From: Tubulanus polymorphus
Taxonomy: Eukaryota; Nemertea; Palaeonemertea; Tubulaniformes; Tubulanidae
Direction: 5' to 3'
Assembly (NCBI RefSeq): GCF_964204645.1
Contig: NC_134030.1
Coordinates: forward strand, 4,503,855 to 4,567,854
Length of the DNA: 64,000 nucleotides
The position numbers and the translations under genes are program-made. The notes under the pieces were generated by a model. It did no database searches and had not been told where the DNA came from. It worked only from the letters and a program-made list of their open reading frames with translations. Shown here piece by piece: positions 42,280-53,725 of the stretch. Every line of letters begins with the position of its first letter. The first letter of the stretch is position 1.

Positions 42280-43640
42280 AAAGACATTTCTACTCGGTGA
42301 CTCACTAGCGATTGGATTTTGGCCGGAATGAAATAGATCAGTATCTCCATGAAGATTCTATTCTCTCTGATAGCTTATTTCACTGCCTTTTTAAGAGTGT
42401 GCATAAGGCGGACTGCTCCCTACGGTCAAAATTTATTCGATTCCGCTCAATGCGTCGCGACGCTGTTCAATTTCTACGCGACTGCGATTTAGCATAATTT
42501 GAAAACCAAATATCGAGCAAAAACTAGCCGCCAGCCATCGTAATTAACTTGGCTATGGTAAGTAAATGATGCGAAGTAGGGAATTAAGTCTTTATGCTAT
42601 ACAGCGGCCGGGTTTTGTGTCTGCTTCCAGAGAGCGCGTTACGGCAGTATGCAATGTCTTTATTTTCATACAAAATGATCTATTAAAAAGGAAAAGGAAT
42701 TTTCGCTGAAGTCTATACGTATGAGCACCTGATAACATAGTCGATACGAAACGGGGAAAAAACAACGCCGTTGACCTCAGCTTCAACGTTTATTGGGAAA
42801 ATGTCATGCATAAAAGATAACCATTAGGAGAAAATGATTGCGTTACCGCTTTCGCCGAGTCCCACGAGTGAGTTGTGTTTCAGACAGTTAAGCATTGTCG
42901 TTGCACAGCATTTTCGGCGATAAGAAATACCTATGAAACACCCACATGGTAGTACGCACGATCTAGTATGGTCGTGGCGCTACCGAAATGTAATCAGTAC
43001 CGTAGTTGCATCTGTGTTAAACGTGAATTCATTTGATAAATACGTAATTCACAATTGGATTCTGAGAAAGTCCAGACGTCATTGTCACCGGAATACTACA
43101 CCGGGTACGCCACCCCCTCAGACGTCCTGTACCCGATAAACTTATGTTAATTGCTCCTCCCATTAAAACTGTACTGAATAGCTTTCCGTCATCAAATACC
43201 GTAAAGCTTTCGTATAAAAATCGGACGTATGAATTTCCTCGGCGAGGATTTTCGAATTTGAAACACGTAAAATACACGGTCGGATAATTTCAATGTTTTA
43301 TCGCCGTAACCGTCGATAGCACGTGATCAATTTTCGAAATGACAAACCGGAAATTAATTTTTTTCTAAACACAGAATATATTCCTATATTCGTTTTATTT
43401 ATGTCAAGTTAAGTCAATTCGAGTTATAAATTTATGAATAAGAATCATAGGTTAAAATCCACAAAAATGTAGTTTGTCCACAGTTTGCCTACCTTGATCA
43501 TGCGATGATGCTGGTTTTTCAAAATTACATAGATTCTTATAATAAACATTTCTGCTGATATTTTCAATTCTTTTTATGCAACATCGCGTGATATCCTAAA
43601 ATGTAAACCGCTCTGAAATGCAGTGGGGTTTAGAGAATGA

Positions 43641-43684
43641 AATTATCATTATCACTGTTAAAATCATTATCATTATCACCATTA
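43641..43684. repeat. ATTATC-rich imperfect tandem repeat
   Basis: Repeated ATTATC/ATTATCACC units with interruptions, about 44 bp. Confidence 0.6.
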
Positions 43685-43761
43685 TACAAACTGGCCCTTA
43701 TTCCTCATCGTATTCATTTGCCGACAAGGTTTAAAATGTCTTCCCATATTTTTCTTTTCAG

Positions 43762-43888
43762 GTCTAATTACAAAGTGAGAGTATGATCATGACAAATGGA
43801 CCATATAGAATCCTAGATGTCGTGAAACGATATGACTTTCGGTTTTGTCGCGACCGAAACAAACGAAGCGCCTTGTTAGATTAGAAAA
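43762..43888 (+). other. Candidate 5'-UTR exon of the muscarinic receptor
   Basis: A 127-base segment is bounded by a pyrimidine-rich acceptor (ATTTTTCTTTTCAG ending at 43761) and a near-consensus donor (AAA then GTAAGTATG from 43889). All three frames contain stops, so it is not an internal coding exon. It lies on the receptor strand upstream of another candidate untranslated exon (47270-47352). It carries a self-contained upstream ORF, listed separately. Assignment to the receptor is inferred from position. Confidence 0.4.
43783..43884 (+). CDS. Upstream ORF (33 codons) inside candidate 5'-UTR exon
   Basis: Starts at the first ATG of the exon (ATGATCATG), with a second in-frame Met at codon 3, and ends with TAG four bases before the exon's donor. 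It therefore fits entirely inside the exon. The peptide is basic toward its C-terminus and has one cysteine. If the exon is real, this uORF would be expected to reduce translation of the receptor. It resembles no family I know. Confidence 0.25.
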   Translation: MIMTNGPYRILDVVKRYDFRFCRDRNKRSALLD

Positions 43889-46632
43889 GTAAGTATGATA
43901 CCGCGTATGAGGGATACATTTTCATGAAGTATCTATAATTGAAATAATCGGATGGTTTTTCGCATAGCTCCACACATTCAACAAAATGGGTATTCTCTCC
44001 AAGGCCAAGATTATCGAATGTAAACTACTCAGTGTAATCCATTACTTTAATGGGTATAAGCCTACTCACAACTCTCGAAACTCAGTCAACTTTTAATTAC
44101 GTGCTAATTCACAGTTATAGGTGATAATACTATGTTCCTGTGGTCTGTACGGTGTGATTCACACTCCTGATAGCAATGATGGTATGTAATCAAACATAGA
44201 TTTAACGGCATTCAAACTCAGTTCGTAATCGTCATGTTTGAACCAATTGGTATTAAATACCACTCGTCGAATAGTGACCATCTGAAATGATGCGAGTTAG
44301 AAAAAGAATTTATAATTCTAATTCCATTATTCAATTGCGGTTTTTGTACATATTTTCTGAAGTACTGACTCGGGCTGTTTAATTTCATTGTCTTAAGGAA
44401 ATCGAATTTGTAATTAAGTCGGTATCAATCGAGAAACATATCCCGGTCAACCAGTAAGCGTATCTTCTTCGCGCTACGTCATGCGATGCGAAGCAGGAAG
44501 CTGTTTGCCCGATACGGGAAATATGACAAAATGATCGATTGAACTGGTCGCGAACTTTTCATTCTACAAGAATCGTTACGACGCGAAAATACATCGGAAG
44601 AACCGTGAACTCTTAAACGACAATTCGTTTTAGAGTCCCTGGAAGAATCTAGCAGCGCATCGCACCGACACTGTAAAAATACTCGTAATGGATATCAGAC
44701 GAAACACTTTCCGCAAAATATATGCGTAAATCAAACCACAAATAGCATTCAATTCAACCTAGAAAATTTGACTTCACGTAAGATGATTCATAAAGCAGCC
44801 TAAGATAATCGAAATTTGATTTGATACGATTTTCAAACAGGTTTTATCAATGCATGCGACGCGTAAAGATAGCGCATGTGACGATATGGGGTAACAATAG
44901 AATTCATCATCAATCATATCTCAAGACGCCGACTGACAATACGATAAATACGCAATATGAGCTCTCATTAGTAATTGATACTATCTTATCAGCTCCACGC
45001 GCATAATTTAATCAATTCAGTGCGATATTAAGATTGATAGAAACAGAGATATGTGATCGCTTGGCCGTAATAACCGACATATTATTGTGTTCTGAAGACT
45101 ATCATCTCGACTAGGGCCAAACCCGCGCGTTCCCGTGATTCAAACGATTTCCATGATTCGTTAACAAGGCCAGATTTCTTGTTCGGTATTGCTTTAGGGA
45201 AAAATCATGATCCTGGTGTCATTGTCACGCGTGATGACATTATCCCAAGTGGTTTCTTATTTACAGGGAAATTATTTAACTATCTAATTAGAACTAACTC
45301 CAAAAGACACATGTGGTGTTTGGTTGCTCGGGTAATTGAGTAGCACTTCGCGTTACGTTCACAATACCGGCCACTGCAACGGCGCGTGCAACATTAATGT
45401 CTTCGACGAAGACGGATGGGTGTGTGCGTGGGTTATATGAATCTTAGCGCGTCCTTTTTCCTAGTAGACCTACCTGGCGAATACTATTAACACCTTACGT
45501 CACGATACCTGTACTTCCCTCTGAGCGATAGACTCATAGTTTAGATGAATTGACAAGACCCACTAGGAGACATGCACATCAGTGTTACAGACGTCCGATG
45601 CAACACACACGCAGACAATACAGTTGCGTCCGCTTTGCGTGAACTTAACTCGCGTTTTTGAGAGGTAAGCAAAATAATCCGGATATAGAGGGGACTGGTG
45701 TGAAGTCTTAATTAGTTAATGCAATATATCTAAATCTTTTCCTAAATCGATTCCAATTTTGTTATAGTAGTTTTCTACGACGTGAACTTGTGCACTTTGT
45801 GTTGACATTCCCTCAATATATTCGACATGATCGATATAATAAGACGTTACAACTGGTCGCCGACTGATATTGATAACCTCATTTTCGCGCTCTCGTTGAT
45901 AGCTTTCAATAATACGTTCATCATCTTCATTTAAGAAGCGCCATTGATTTTCCGAATCGGACCGGCATTATACAAATGTGAAACTTGCCACCCGAACCGC
46001 CGAGCCGAAACGATGATGACGCGAAATCCGCATTAATACAAATTTGCGCCGTAAACCTGATTTTCTTACGTCCAGGCCATCCTATTCGTTTCGTTGATTT
46101 GATTTGTGTTTCGTGTCGGCTGGTCTGGACGGTGCGCCTGATCTAAAGGATCTATACCGCGTTCTCGGATCCGCGCCACCGTGTATCGTAACTTCGTTTG
46201 CGGGAAGGATCGCCGCGCAATCACTACATAACAAAAAAATACCGCGCGGTCATAATAACAATATAGGCAGTCAATAAAGCGTTTTTTTCGTAATCATATA
46301 AACCAACTATAAACCAACTGTACATTAATTGTTTATCGGCAAAAAAATCGTTCGAATCGCGCTGTAAAATCTAAACGATTTTGCCAAGTAGTGGAGGATA
46401 TATCGGGGTTATTTTGTTTAGTGTGTATCTGTTTTTTACCTTGTATTACCCATTGTTTTTATCACATCTGATGATAAAGTCTCGTTTTGTGGGCTTTATT
46501 TCGCCATGTTGTTAATTTGGTATTTCTTAAGGCGACATATGGGGATATAGTTGAACCGTCGAATAACAAATCATTTACCAGGAATGGAACCTTTTCGGAC
46601 TCGTTTTTCTTCCTGAGTTTGAGATTCTATAT
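43889..46632. other. Presumed intron, no other gene seen
   Basis: Lies between candidate untranslated exons of the receptor. It holds no recognisable coding exon. A GC-richer block at about 46080-46230 could be regulatory but shows no specific motif array. Confidence 0.35.
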
Positions 46633-47013
46633 TTTGACCCGTAAAAACCGTTACAATAATGTTTATATATACATCGATATCTAGCATGCGTTATTTAAGG
46701 GGTTCTGTGTGAGTTGATGTGCACCACGTCATCAATATTGGCGTTTCAAAATATTAATCACAAGTGTGAATTTGGGCGTTTATTTTGTAACTAAATATAT
46801 TTCATGTTGATCATTTTTGATAATTATTTTTGAGGGGATATGTACTAACGTCATCAATATTTGGCTAGATTTGTTGCCAGTCAATTCAATTATATTCAAA
46901 TCCAAAATAACTTTATTGATCCTTTACATCATTCATATATATTATCTATCATTGTGGACAATATCAAGCAATAAATGCATAGTTTTTCAAAGTGTCAATT
47001 AACTTTCAAGTTA
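46633..47013 (+). repeat. Dispersed repeat, copy B
   Basis: Same-orientation relative of 18991-19393, sharing the left block GTAAAAACCGTTACAATAAT, the GTGCAC-ACGTCATCAA segment and the right block CTTTCAAGTT. It is a little shorter and more AT-rich than copy A. It sits about 250 bases before a candidate untranslated exon of the muscarinic receptor. Confidence 0.7.
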
Positions 47014-47269
47014 GTTTTCTTGTCTATGTTCTTGAACACCATCATTGGGGTCTTTGCCCTCTCTCCAGTCATAACGCTTAATATGATTAATCTCTATTTC
47101 AAATTATCACCTAAGGTAAGGTGAAATTACACTAAACGACACGTTCTCTGCGCCAACACATTAACAGCGCAAATGCTGGTTCATTCTTTCGAATGCATTT
47201 AAGTTCTTGATATTTGAAAACATCGACCGTTCGTTCGATGCGATATCGTAATTCGATTCTGTGTTTCAG

Positions 47270-47352
47270 TAGATAAGATAACGAATCGGGTTTGATATCG
47301 TGTAGTAAATTAAACTGAACCCAATGTAAAGGTTTTATTTCATGATGTACCG
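47270..47352 (+). other. Candidate 5'-UTR exon of the muscarinic receptor
   Basis: This is an 83-base segment between an acceptor (ATTCTGTGTTTCAG ending at 47269) and a strong donor (CCG then GTAAGTATG from 47353). The following intron would be only 240 bases, ending at the acceptor before the receptor coding exon. The exon contains tandem ATGs near its 3' end. After splicing to 47593 they open a six-codon upstream ORF that stops before the receptor start. Boundaries come from splice consensus only. Confidence 0.45.
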
Positions 47353-47575
47353 GTAAGTATGAAATGTCTGGATTGAATGGGTAATATTTTATATTGTAAC
47401 ATAAACTCTACATTACGCGTATGTACATTATTACAAACGGTGCGATTACAAAATTGCGTAATTTTCATAATGTGTCTAGCTTTTTAAGCCATGCACTCTG
47501 TGATGCGGCCACGGGGACTTATCAAGCCCTCGTCTGCGTTATCAAACGAAAAAAAAACTTGATTAAAGTTCCGTA

Positions 47576-47592
47576 TTTTCTTTTTCTTTCAG
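47576..47592 (+). other. 3' splice site before receptor start codon
   Basis: The pyrimidine-rich run TTTTCTTTTTCTTTCAG ends at 47592. It marks the start of the exon that carries the whole receptor coding sequence, with 22 untranslated bases before the ATG. It shows that the transcript has at least one spliced 5'-UTR exon upstream. Confidence 0.7.
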
Positions 47593-47614
47593 GTTGCATT
47601 AGAAACGACGAATT

Positions 47615-50002
47615 ATGGAGCGTAACATGACTTCTATACAGAACGTTACAGTCCAGTTTATTGGGATGGACGCCGGTCCGGGTCTGGCCGGTTTAGGTAA
47701 TACTACGGACGACTACATATTCGGCTATCCGGACAATGGTCGTTACATCGAAGCTTCTACTTTCGATTTCAATGACATGGAATTCAACGATACGCCAACT
47801 GGATTCCCGTGCTCGGTGTTTAACGATAGCGTTCTATGTAATATATCTTTAACCGGCATCAATGCTACAAACTCAACTTTAACGGGAAAAGGCGACGGTC
47901 TAGATCTTTGGTTGGATATCATTCTAGCCATTTCAGCCGGAATCGTCAGTATAATGACCATATTAGGAAATATATTAGTGTTAATGGCATTTGTCTTAGA
48001 GCGCGCAATTCGACAGCCAACGAACTACTTCATAGCCAGCTTAGCCGTTAGTGATCTGCTTATTGGAATATTTTCAATGAATCTTTATACGCTTTATTTG
48101 CTAATGGGTACATGGCCGCTCGGTGAGCTCATATGCGATCTATGGCTCTCGCTAGATTTCACCGTTTGTTTGACGTCACAGTACACGGTGTTCTTCATCA
48201 CCGTGGATAGATTCTGTTCGGTGAAGATTCCCGCCAAGTATCGCAATTGGCGAACCGAGAAAAAGGTTTTGGCCATGGTGGCGTTTACGTGGATCATACC
48301 GACGTTAGTGTTCTTTACCTCAATCATCGGTTACCAATATTTCGTTGGCGAACGTACGGTCAAACCTGGAGACTGTTACGTTCAATTCCAGGAAAATCCA
48401 CTTTTCAATTGCCTGCTTGTCATCGGCTACTATTGGACGACGTTGTTTGTAATGTGCGGTCTGTACACCGGAATTTACAAAGTCGCACTCGACTTGCAAA
48501 GAAAGTCCGAGGCAAAGCACAAAAAGATGACAAGTTTGGTATCAATGGCCGGGCAAACTATGTCGAAAATTGGTATCGGTATGTCCCGCGCACAAGAGAC
48601 GAACAAGGGAAACAAAAATAACAATATGTGTAACGATAAAAGGCAAGTAGCCGGTACTGAGGCATTGAATCCACCTGGAATGGATCGGACGAGAGCCACA
48701 TCGACAACGAGTTTCAGCTCACAGAAACCGAACAATAAAGATGACGAACGATCGAGTAGTCCGGCTTTCCCGTCAGATACAGACAACGATAGCCATTCAC
48801 CGAAACGCTGTAATTCAAACGAGACCAAGTGTCGCAAAGAGAAAAAACAATGCCAAGGTCACAAAGGACGGGAAAGCAAGAAGGAGAAAGAGAAACGTTT
48901 GAGCAGAGAAAAGAAAGATGCGAGGAAAGATAAAACGAACAGCGGTGAATCAAATCTTAAAGTTCCAGTGACAATCCCGGCGGTTCCGGGCTCGAACTCT
49001 AACACACCCCCGACCGATTCGGGTTACCATACCGTAAGTGTACATTCGTGCGATCCTCATGAATCGCAACAACAACAGCAACAACAACAACAACAACAAC
49101 AACGACGTTCATCTTCCATAGAGAATCCACAAGTACCTGTGGATGATAATAATAAACCCTCCTCTTTAGAGTTGCCAGGTACTTCCATGCCGAATGCCGT
49201 CGATACGCTGTCACCAAGCGCACCCGATATCAGCCTGGTTGCCACACCCGAGCGCATCGAAGGCGTCGGTTACATCGACCAGGAGAGTCTAAAATCTGCA
49301 CAATCATCCGATAATGTTAGGTTGTTAATTGATATTCTTCCAAAGCCGAACGGAAATCCTGTGCGTAGCGAGGAGCCCACAGAAACGTCCCCGATCTGGA
49401 AAAAACGCGAGTCGCTTAATTTCGAAAATACGGACGATCTGCGTAATCCAGCCATCCGAATTCAAGATCCGAGCTCGTGCAGCGGCAACAGCGTGAAGCC
49501 GATGTCGATGCAAGTCGACACAATAGACGATCACAGATCGGCCAGTAAAACGGTGACCAAACTGGCCACTAAAGACGAACTACAGCCGTTGAATGCCGGC
49601 AGCAGTTCGAAATCCGCCAAAAAGAACAAACGACACAAAATCGGCGGCCAACTGGTGTCCAACCTAGCAAAATCTGTCGGTTCCAGAAAACGAAATCGAT
49701 CGAAGAAGGAAAAACAAAAATCAAAATCGGAAAATCGGGCGCGCAAAGCCTTGAGGACAATAACATTCATTTTAGGTGCGTTTGTATTATGCTGGACTCC
49801 GTATCACGTATTGGTGATCGTAATGGGGCTTTGCCCGAACCAAGCTGACGTATATTCCTGTGTTAACAGGCGGCTATTTGAGTTCAGTTATTGGCTATGT
49901 TACTTGAACAGTCCGGTCAACCCGTTTTGTTACGCGTTGGCCAATGCGCAATTCAAAAAGACATTTTTACGTATTCTGAATCGAGATTTTCACCGCACTT
50001 GA
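47615..50002 (+). CDS. mAChR-B: Muscarinic acetylcholine receptor, B-type
   Basis: A 795-residue class A GPCR for acetylcholine encoded in one exon. The extracellular N-terminus has eight N-glycosylation sequons (N4, 10, 29, 58, 70, 76, 83, 86). TM1 spans about 99-125 and TM2 has D147 (2.50). C174 and C254 form the conserved disulfide. TM3 carries the amine-binding D181 (3.32) and a DRF motif at 198-200. TM5 is followed by the basic segment YKVALDLQRKSEAKHKKM, then a very long third loop (about 290-709) rich in Ser/Lys with a 12-Gln tract. TM6 has W727 and TPYH (728-731); TM7 has YWLCY and NPFCY (769-773). LWLSLDFTVCLTSQYT and IGYYWTT are characteristic of protostome B-type receptors, which couple to Gi/o and respond poorly to muscarine and atropine. 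The start is the first ATG after the splice acceptor, with an in-frame TAG 12 bases upstream. The short tail ends soon after helix 8. Confidence 0.93.
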   Translation: MERNMTSIQNVTVQFIGMDAGPGLAGLGNTTDDYIFGYPDNGRYIEASTFDFNDMEFNDTPTGFPCSVFNDSVLCNISLTGINATNSTLTGKGDGLDLWLDIILAISAGIVSIMTILGNILVLMAFVLERAIRQPTNYFIASLAVSDLLIGIFSMNLYTLYLLMGTWPLGELICDLWLSLDFTVCLTSQYTVFFITVDRFCSVKIPAKYRNWRTEKKVLAMVAFTWIIPTLVFFTSIIGYQYFVGERTVKPGDCYVQFQENPLFNCLLVIGYYWTTLFVMCGLYTGIYKVALDLQRKSEAKHKKMTSLVSMAGQTMSKIGIGMSRAQETNKGNKNNNMCNDKRQVAGTEALNPPGMDRTRATSTTSFSSQKPNNKDDERSSSPAFPSDTDNDSHSPKRCNSNETKCRKEKKQCQGHKGRESKKEKEKRLSREKKDARKDKTNSGESNLKVPVTIPAVPGSNSNTPPTDSGYHTVSVHSCDPHESQQQQQQQQQQQQRRSSSIENPQVPVDDNNKPSSLELPGTSMPNAVDTLSPSAPDISLVATPERIEGVGYIDQESLKSAQSSDNVRLLIDILPKPNGNPVRSEEPTETSPIWKKRESLNFENTDDLRNPAIRIQDPSSCSGNSVKPMSMQVDTIDDHRSASKTVTKLATKDELQPLNAGSSSKSAKKNKRHKIGGQLVSNLAKSVGSRKRNRSKKEKQKSKSENRARKALRTITFILGAFVLCWTPYHVLVIVMGLCPNQADVYSCVNRRLFEFSYWLCYLNSPVNPFCYALANAQFKKTFLRILNRDFHRT
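49067..49102 (+). repeat. CAA/CAG triplet tract encoding 12 Gln
   Basis: Eleven CAA and one CAG codon in a row within the third intracellular loop of the receptor, flanked by Ser-rich sequence. The tract is likely length-variable between individuals. Confidence 0.95.
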
Positions 50003-50396
50003 TGACCTGTCGTTTTCTTTTCGATTCAAAAAATTACGTAATTATGTATGAGAAAAGATGACGTTGAATGAGCCCACACTACACTGCGCATACACTGTGT
50101 GATATGTTTTAATCGGAAGAAAAGGGTAGCGCCGAAAATTTTCGATGTTATGATATATCAAATCCTGGGAAGAGATTGAGGGACATTTTATTCGTTAATT
50201 CTACACTGAGATTTACATCAGTTCACTGCAGTCAGATTGAGGGACATGTTTTTGTATGCCACTCTAGTTTCTTTGATTTATCATTGTTTGGACCGTAGTT
50301 ACTCAAAATAATGCAAATGAATTTTCGGTATTCGGCACACTACGTATACCCAACATACTCGAGTCTTCCAGTCGATGCGTCTATATATGCCATACA

Positions 50397-50402
50397 AATA
50401 AA
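50397..50402 (+). terminator. Poly(A) signal, muscarinic receptor
   Basis: First AATAAA downstream of the receptor stop, giving a 3' UTR of about 400 bases. A second AATAAA at 50565-50570 is an alternative. Confidence 0.5.
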
Positions 50403-53400
50403 AACATAGTTCCACGCGCTAGACGTGATTCTTAAAAGCCTTCTTTAATCATCCTCCGTCCGCAGGGATTCGGGTCTTGATGGAATCGAGACACTGTCAG
50501 ACAGTCTCGATGCCAGCCGGTCCGATCCCCGCCGAGGAAGAATGTATCTACAGCAACAATGATTAATAAATACTTTCTCAAATTGATAAATGTAACTTGT
50601 TGCGGCGTAGATCGTCCCAGCGCGATTCTCATAACATCGGAAATGTTCGGCAGTGCTCGGTGATTTCCGATTCGATCGCATTTGCCGCTTCTTGTCTCGT
50701 GTCAGCCCAATTCATATTTGTTTAAAAAGACAACGTTTTAAGTTATGTACATATTATATACATATCATTATAAAATGACCTATCATCATCGATAGCTATA
50801 TATGAACCGATATACCAAATTCATCACTCCAATCGCCATCTCAAACTTATTTAACTTATTCACCGCGCCTGTTTGTATTGGTTGTCAGTCTGTCGGCTGA
50901 ATAGATTTTTTATCATATATTGTGTATGAAGTACGTGTAGAATCGCACATGTATAATTGCAGGTATATTTCAGGAATCTGCCATGCAGCTATCTTTAGCG
51001 TGTATGCTTGGAAAAAGATCATCTTGACAAGATAGTTACTCCAAAGTGGATGTGTTTGTGTGTGTGTGAGTGTGTTTAATTTGTTTGCAACGTCATTTTC
51101 TGATAGTTTATCTCAAACTCAAGCCCTCTTGCACGACATCTGCGGGTATAATGAGGTCATTTCATTCCAACTAAAGCAAGTCACCCGAATTTGGTAAAAT
51201 TCCTAAGACCACGTAGTTTATAGTAACGTTCTCCATCGATCGATACGGATCACGAATACGCGTAAACGTATTTTGGACCATGAATGTAAGATCTAATGAC
51301 TGGTCGGTGCCGTCAGTTATAGTGAATGAGAGAACAGCGATTTCCTATCGTGTATACATTTCCAAACGCGCTCATTAATCACCCAGCCTTTAATGTACAC
51401 TCAAATCAACGATACATTACGACGAATATCCACATTTCATTAAGCCAGGCACATGTAAACACATTGTTTCGGTCCCCAGTCACGTATAGTCCTTCATCGG
51501 ATTTGAACAGAGCAAATGGTGAAAGCATTAACGCCGAGAAAACTGCGGTTTTACGGTGTTTGCTCAGCGAATTCCCCTCGTCTCTTTTTTCGTTTTTTTT
51601 TTCTCGTCTGAAAGCATTGCAAAATCCTATCGCCGATTCACCGGTCAATTTGTTGGCGTTTCACGTTTCACCGTCATAACAGTAAGTGTGCGTGTATGTG
51701 CGAGTGTGCGTGAGACGATGCATGTGCCTGATGTGTTGTGGCCGTGAGTGAAATGCACGAGTGCGTGTCCTTAAAACAAAATGTCTGTTTACAAAATGTC
51801 TGTTGTAAAAACAAAATTTTCGCTTCGATCATAAAATGAATAGCTCAGATTTTCGAAGTTTTAGCGGTGATTATAAGATTTAGGAAAGGAAAAATCGGCC
51901 TAAGACTAAGATTTACCATAGTGATCCATCCCCATAATGGTACAAAATAGCGGTGATGTCTATTGCAAATATGCGCACTGGCGCACCGCTATTCGGGTAG
52001 CGTTTTGTAGCGAGAGGTTCAAATCCCTGCCGAGTGATGATGGAACTATGGAATGCCAAGATACGTTATTGATTTGTACTTATTAGTGTACGTGGGGCGC
52101 GTACTTTAAGAAGAAAGCCCCTCGCTCGTCGTCTCGCTTCAGCCCTTTAGAATATCGTGGTTTTCAAAGCGAATAAGAATCGTCGACGGAATACCTGCGC
52201 TGGGCCCGAGTTGTTTATTATTCGCATTTACGGCTATATCGTTTAAAACGTGTGAGCGAGTCTTGAGTCCGTTTGAGATGATTGTTGAGCGTGATTCGTG
52301 TTAATTGTTGCGCTTTTTGTAGGTTTGTTAACGTTGATGTAGATCTATTCAAATTCAGCTAAAACTGTTCACTAAAACTTAATTTCTGACTCATACTGTT
52401 GTTGAAAAAATATTCGGGTTTTGATCCGTTGAACAGTTTTTTTTGTTATTGTTTTTACGTTGGGAACGTCTTTATATACATATGTTACTTAACAATAACT
52501 GTGATTGTATCGTCATGTAGATGCCAAATGAATGTTATGACGGAAGAATCGAAATATCAAAACGTGGATGTTTTTCCGGTGAAAAAAATTGAATCGGTTT
52601 TTTTCGGGGGAATGTTCGATTAAAACTCGTGCTTAACGATGTATGAACACATTTTGCGGGGCGTGTTTATTTTCTTGATGAGAGCGTTTTTGGTCATGAA
52701 ACGAACGGTGGAACGAATGAGACTGAACTGAATGTTGGTTCCGGGGTAATTTATCGAGTAGGTTCATTATACTTAAACGATTTGGATGAAATACGTTCAG
52801 ATGGACGGAGTGTGCGTTAGTTTTTCTGTTGGTGTGATTCATTCCTCTGAATGCGTGAAACGAATGACTGAAAACTCGACGTAATTTTTACAGTCGCTTC
52901 TATGCGATCGTGAATTCGCAAACGGCAAACACACATTCAAATTCAATGTTTGACTGAGTTTGGCTTCAGAAAACTTCGAAAAACATGCTTATAAGTGCAA
53001 AGCACCGCAACGTAGTAATTCGGACTTCGTTGACATTTATGGAAAAGTGGGCTTTTATCTTTTTGTTTCCACCCCGGGATTAACATTATAAATATGCTAG
53101 CGCATCCCCTCTTGTAACACCCGCAATATATTCCTAAATATACAAAATAAAAAAAAGACACCGAACTCGTAACGATGTGTTATGATTATGTACATTGATA
53201 TCCTGTATTCACTGTTCGTAACAATTCTTATGATGATTTATTGTATAAAACAGTGCAAGAAACTATATAGAACTACTTTTCCAACTCTGTCTTTTTTCCT
53301 TTCACATTTTTCTCCTTTTGTCCACTCAAAGACGATATGTCATCATCTTCCAGTGCCCTATAAATTGCCTCTTATCGCACGCTCTTCCATAAATAAGGCT

Positions 53401-53604
53401 TCTATTCCCCAAGAGGATTGATACCGAGCCTCCCAACATGATCTATTGGAAATAAGCGATTGAAAGCGGCTGACTCCACTAAAATACTGCTACTCACAAA
53501 CTGATGGTGCTAGTTTGACGGTCGTCTCATCAAGAGACGAGAAAAGATGATCGAAAGATGACGACGTTTAAGTTAGCTCATTTCAAAATGATGATAACGG
53601 CTGA
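50403..53604. other. Intergenic, no supported gene
   Basis: Between the receptor and the WSC gene. Contains a TG-rich tract at about 51054-51075 and a weak tRNA-like B box near 52018 without a pairing stem. Open frames at 51326-51679 and 52399-52623 have no recognisable domain. Confidence 0.45.
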
Positions 53605-53610
53605 TTTATT
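53605..53610 (-). terminator. Poly(A) signal, WSC gene
   Basis: AATAAA on the minus strand about 115 bases after the WSC stop codon. Another AT-rich TTTATT on the plus strand overlaps directly beside it. Confidence 0.55.
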
Positions 53611-53725
53611 TTATTTCTATAACTCTTGACATTTTGCTTAGACATCTTTCCAAAAACTGCAACACTACTCAGATCACACCAAATCCCTGACCAAAGTAAT
53701 TCTAATTTGATGCCGCATATATCTT

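Noticed and set aside
42137-42331. 64-codon repetitive ORF
   Set aside because: It is produced by the 21-bp minisatellite.
52005-52035. tRNA-like B box GGTTCAAATCCC
   Set aside because: The T stem has only two to three pairs and no cloverleaf could be built upstream.
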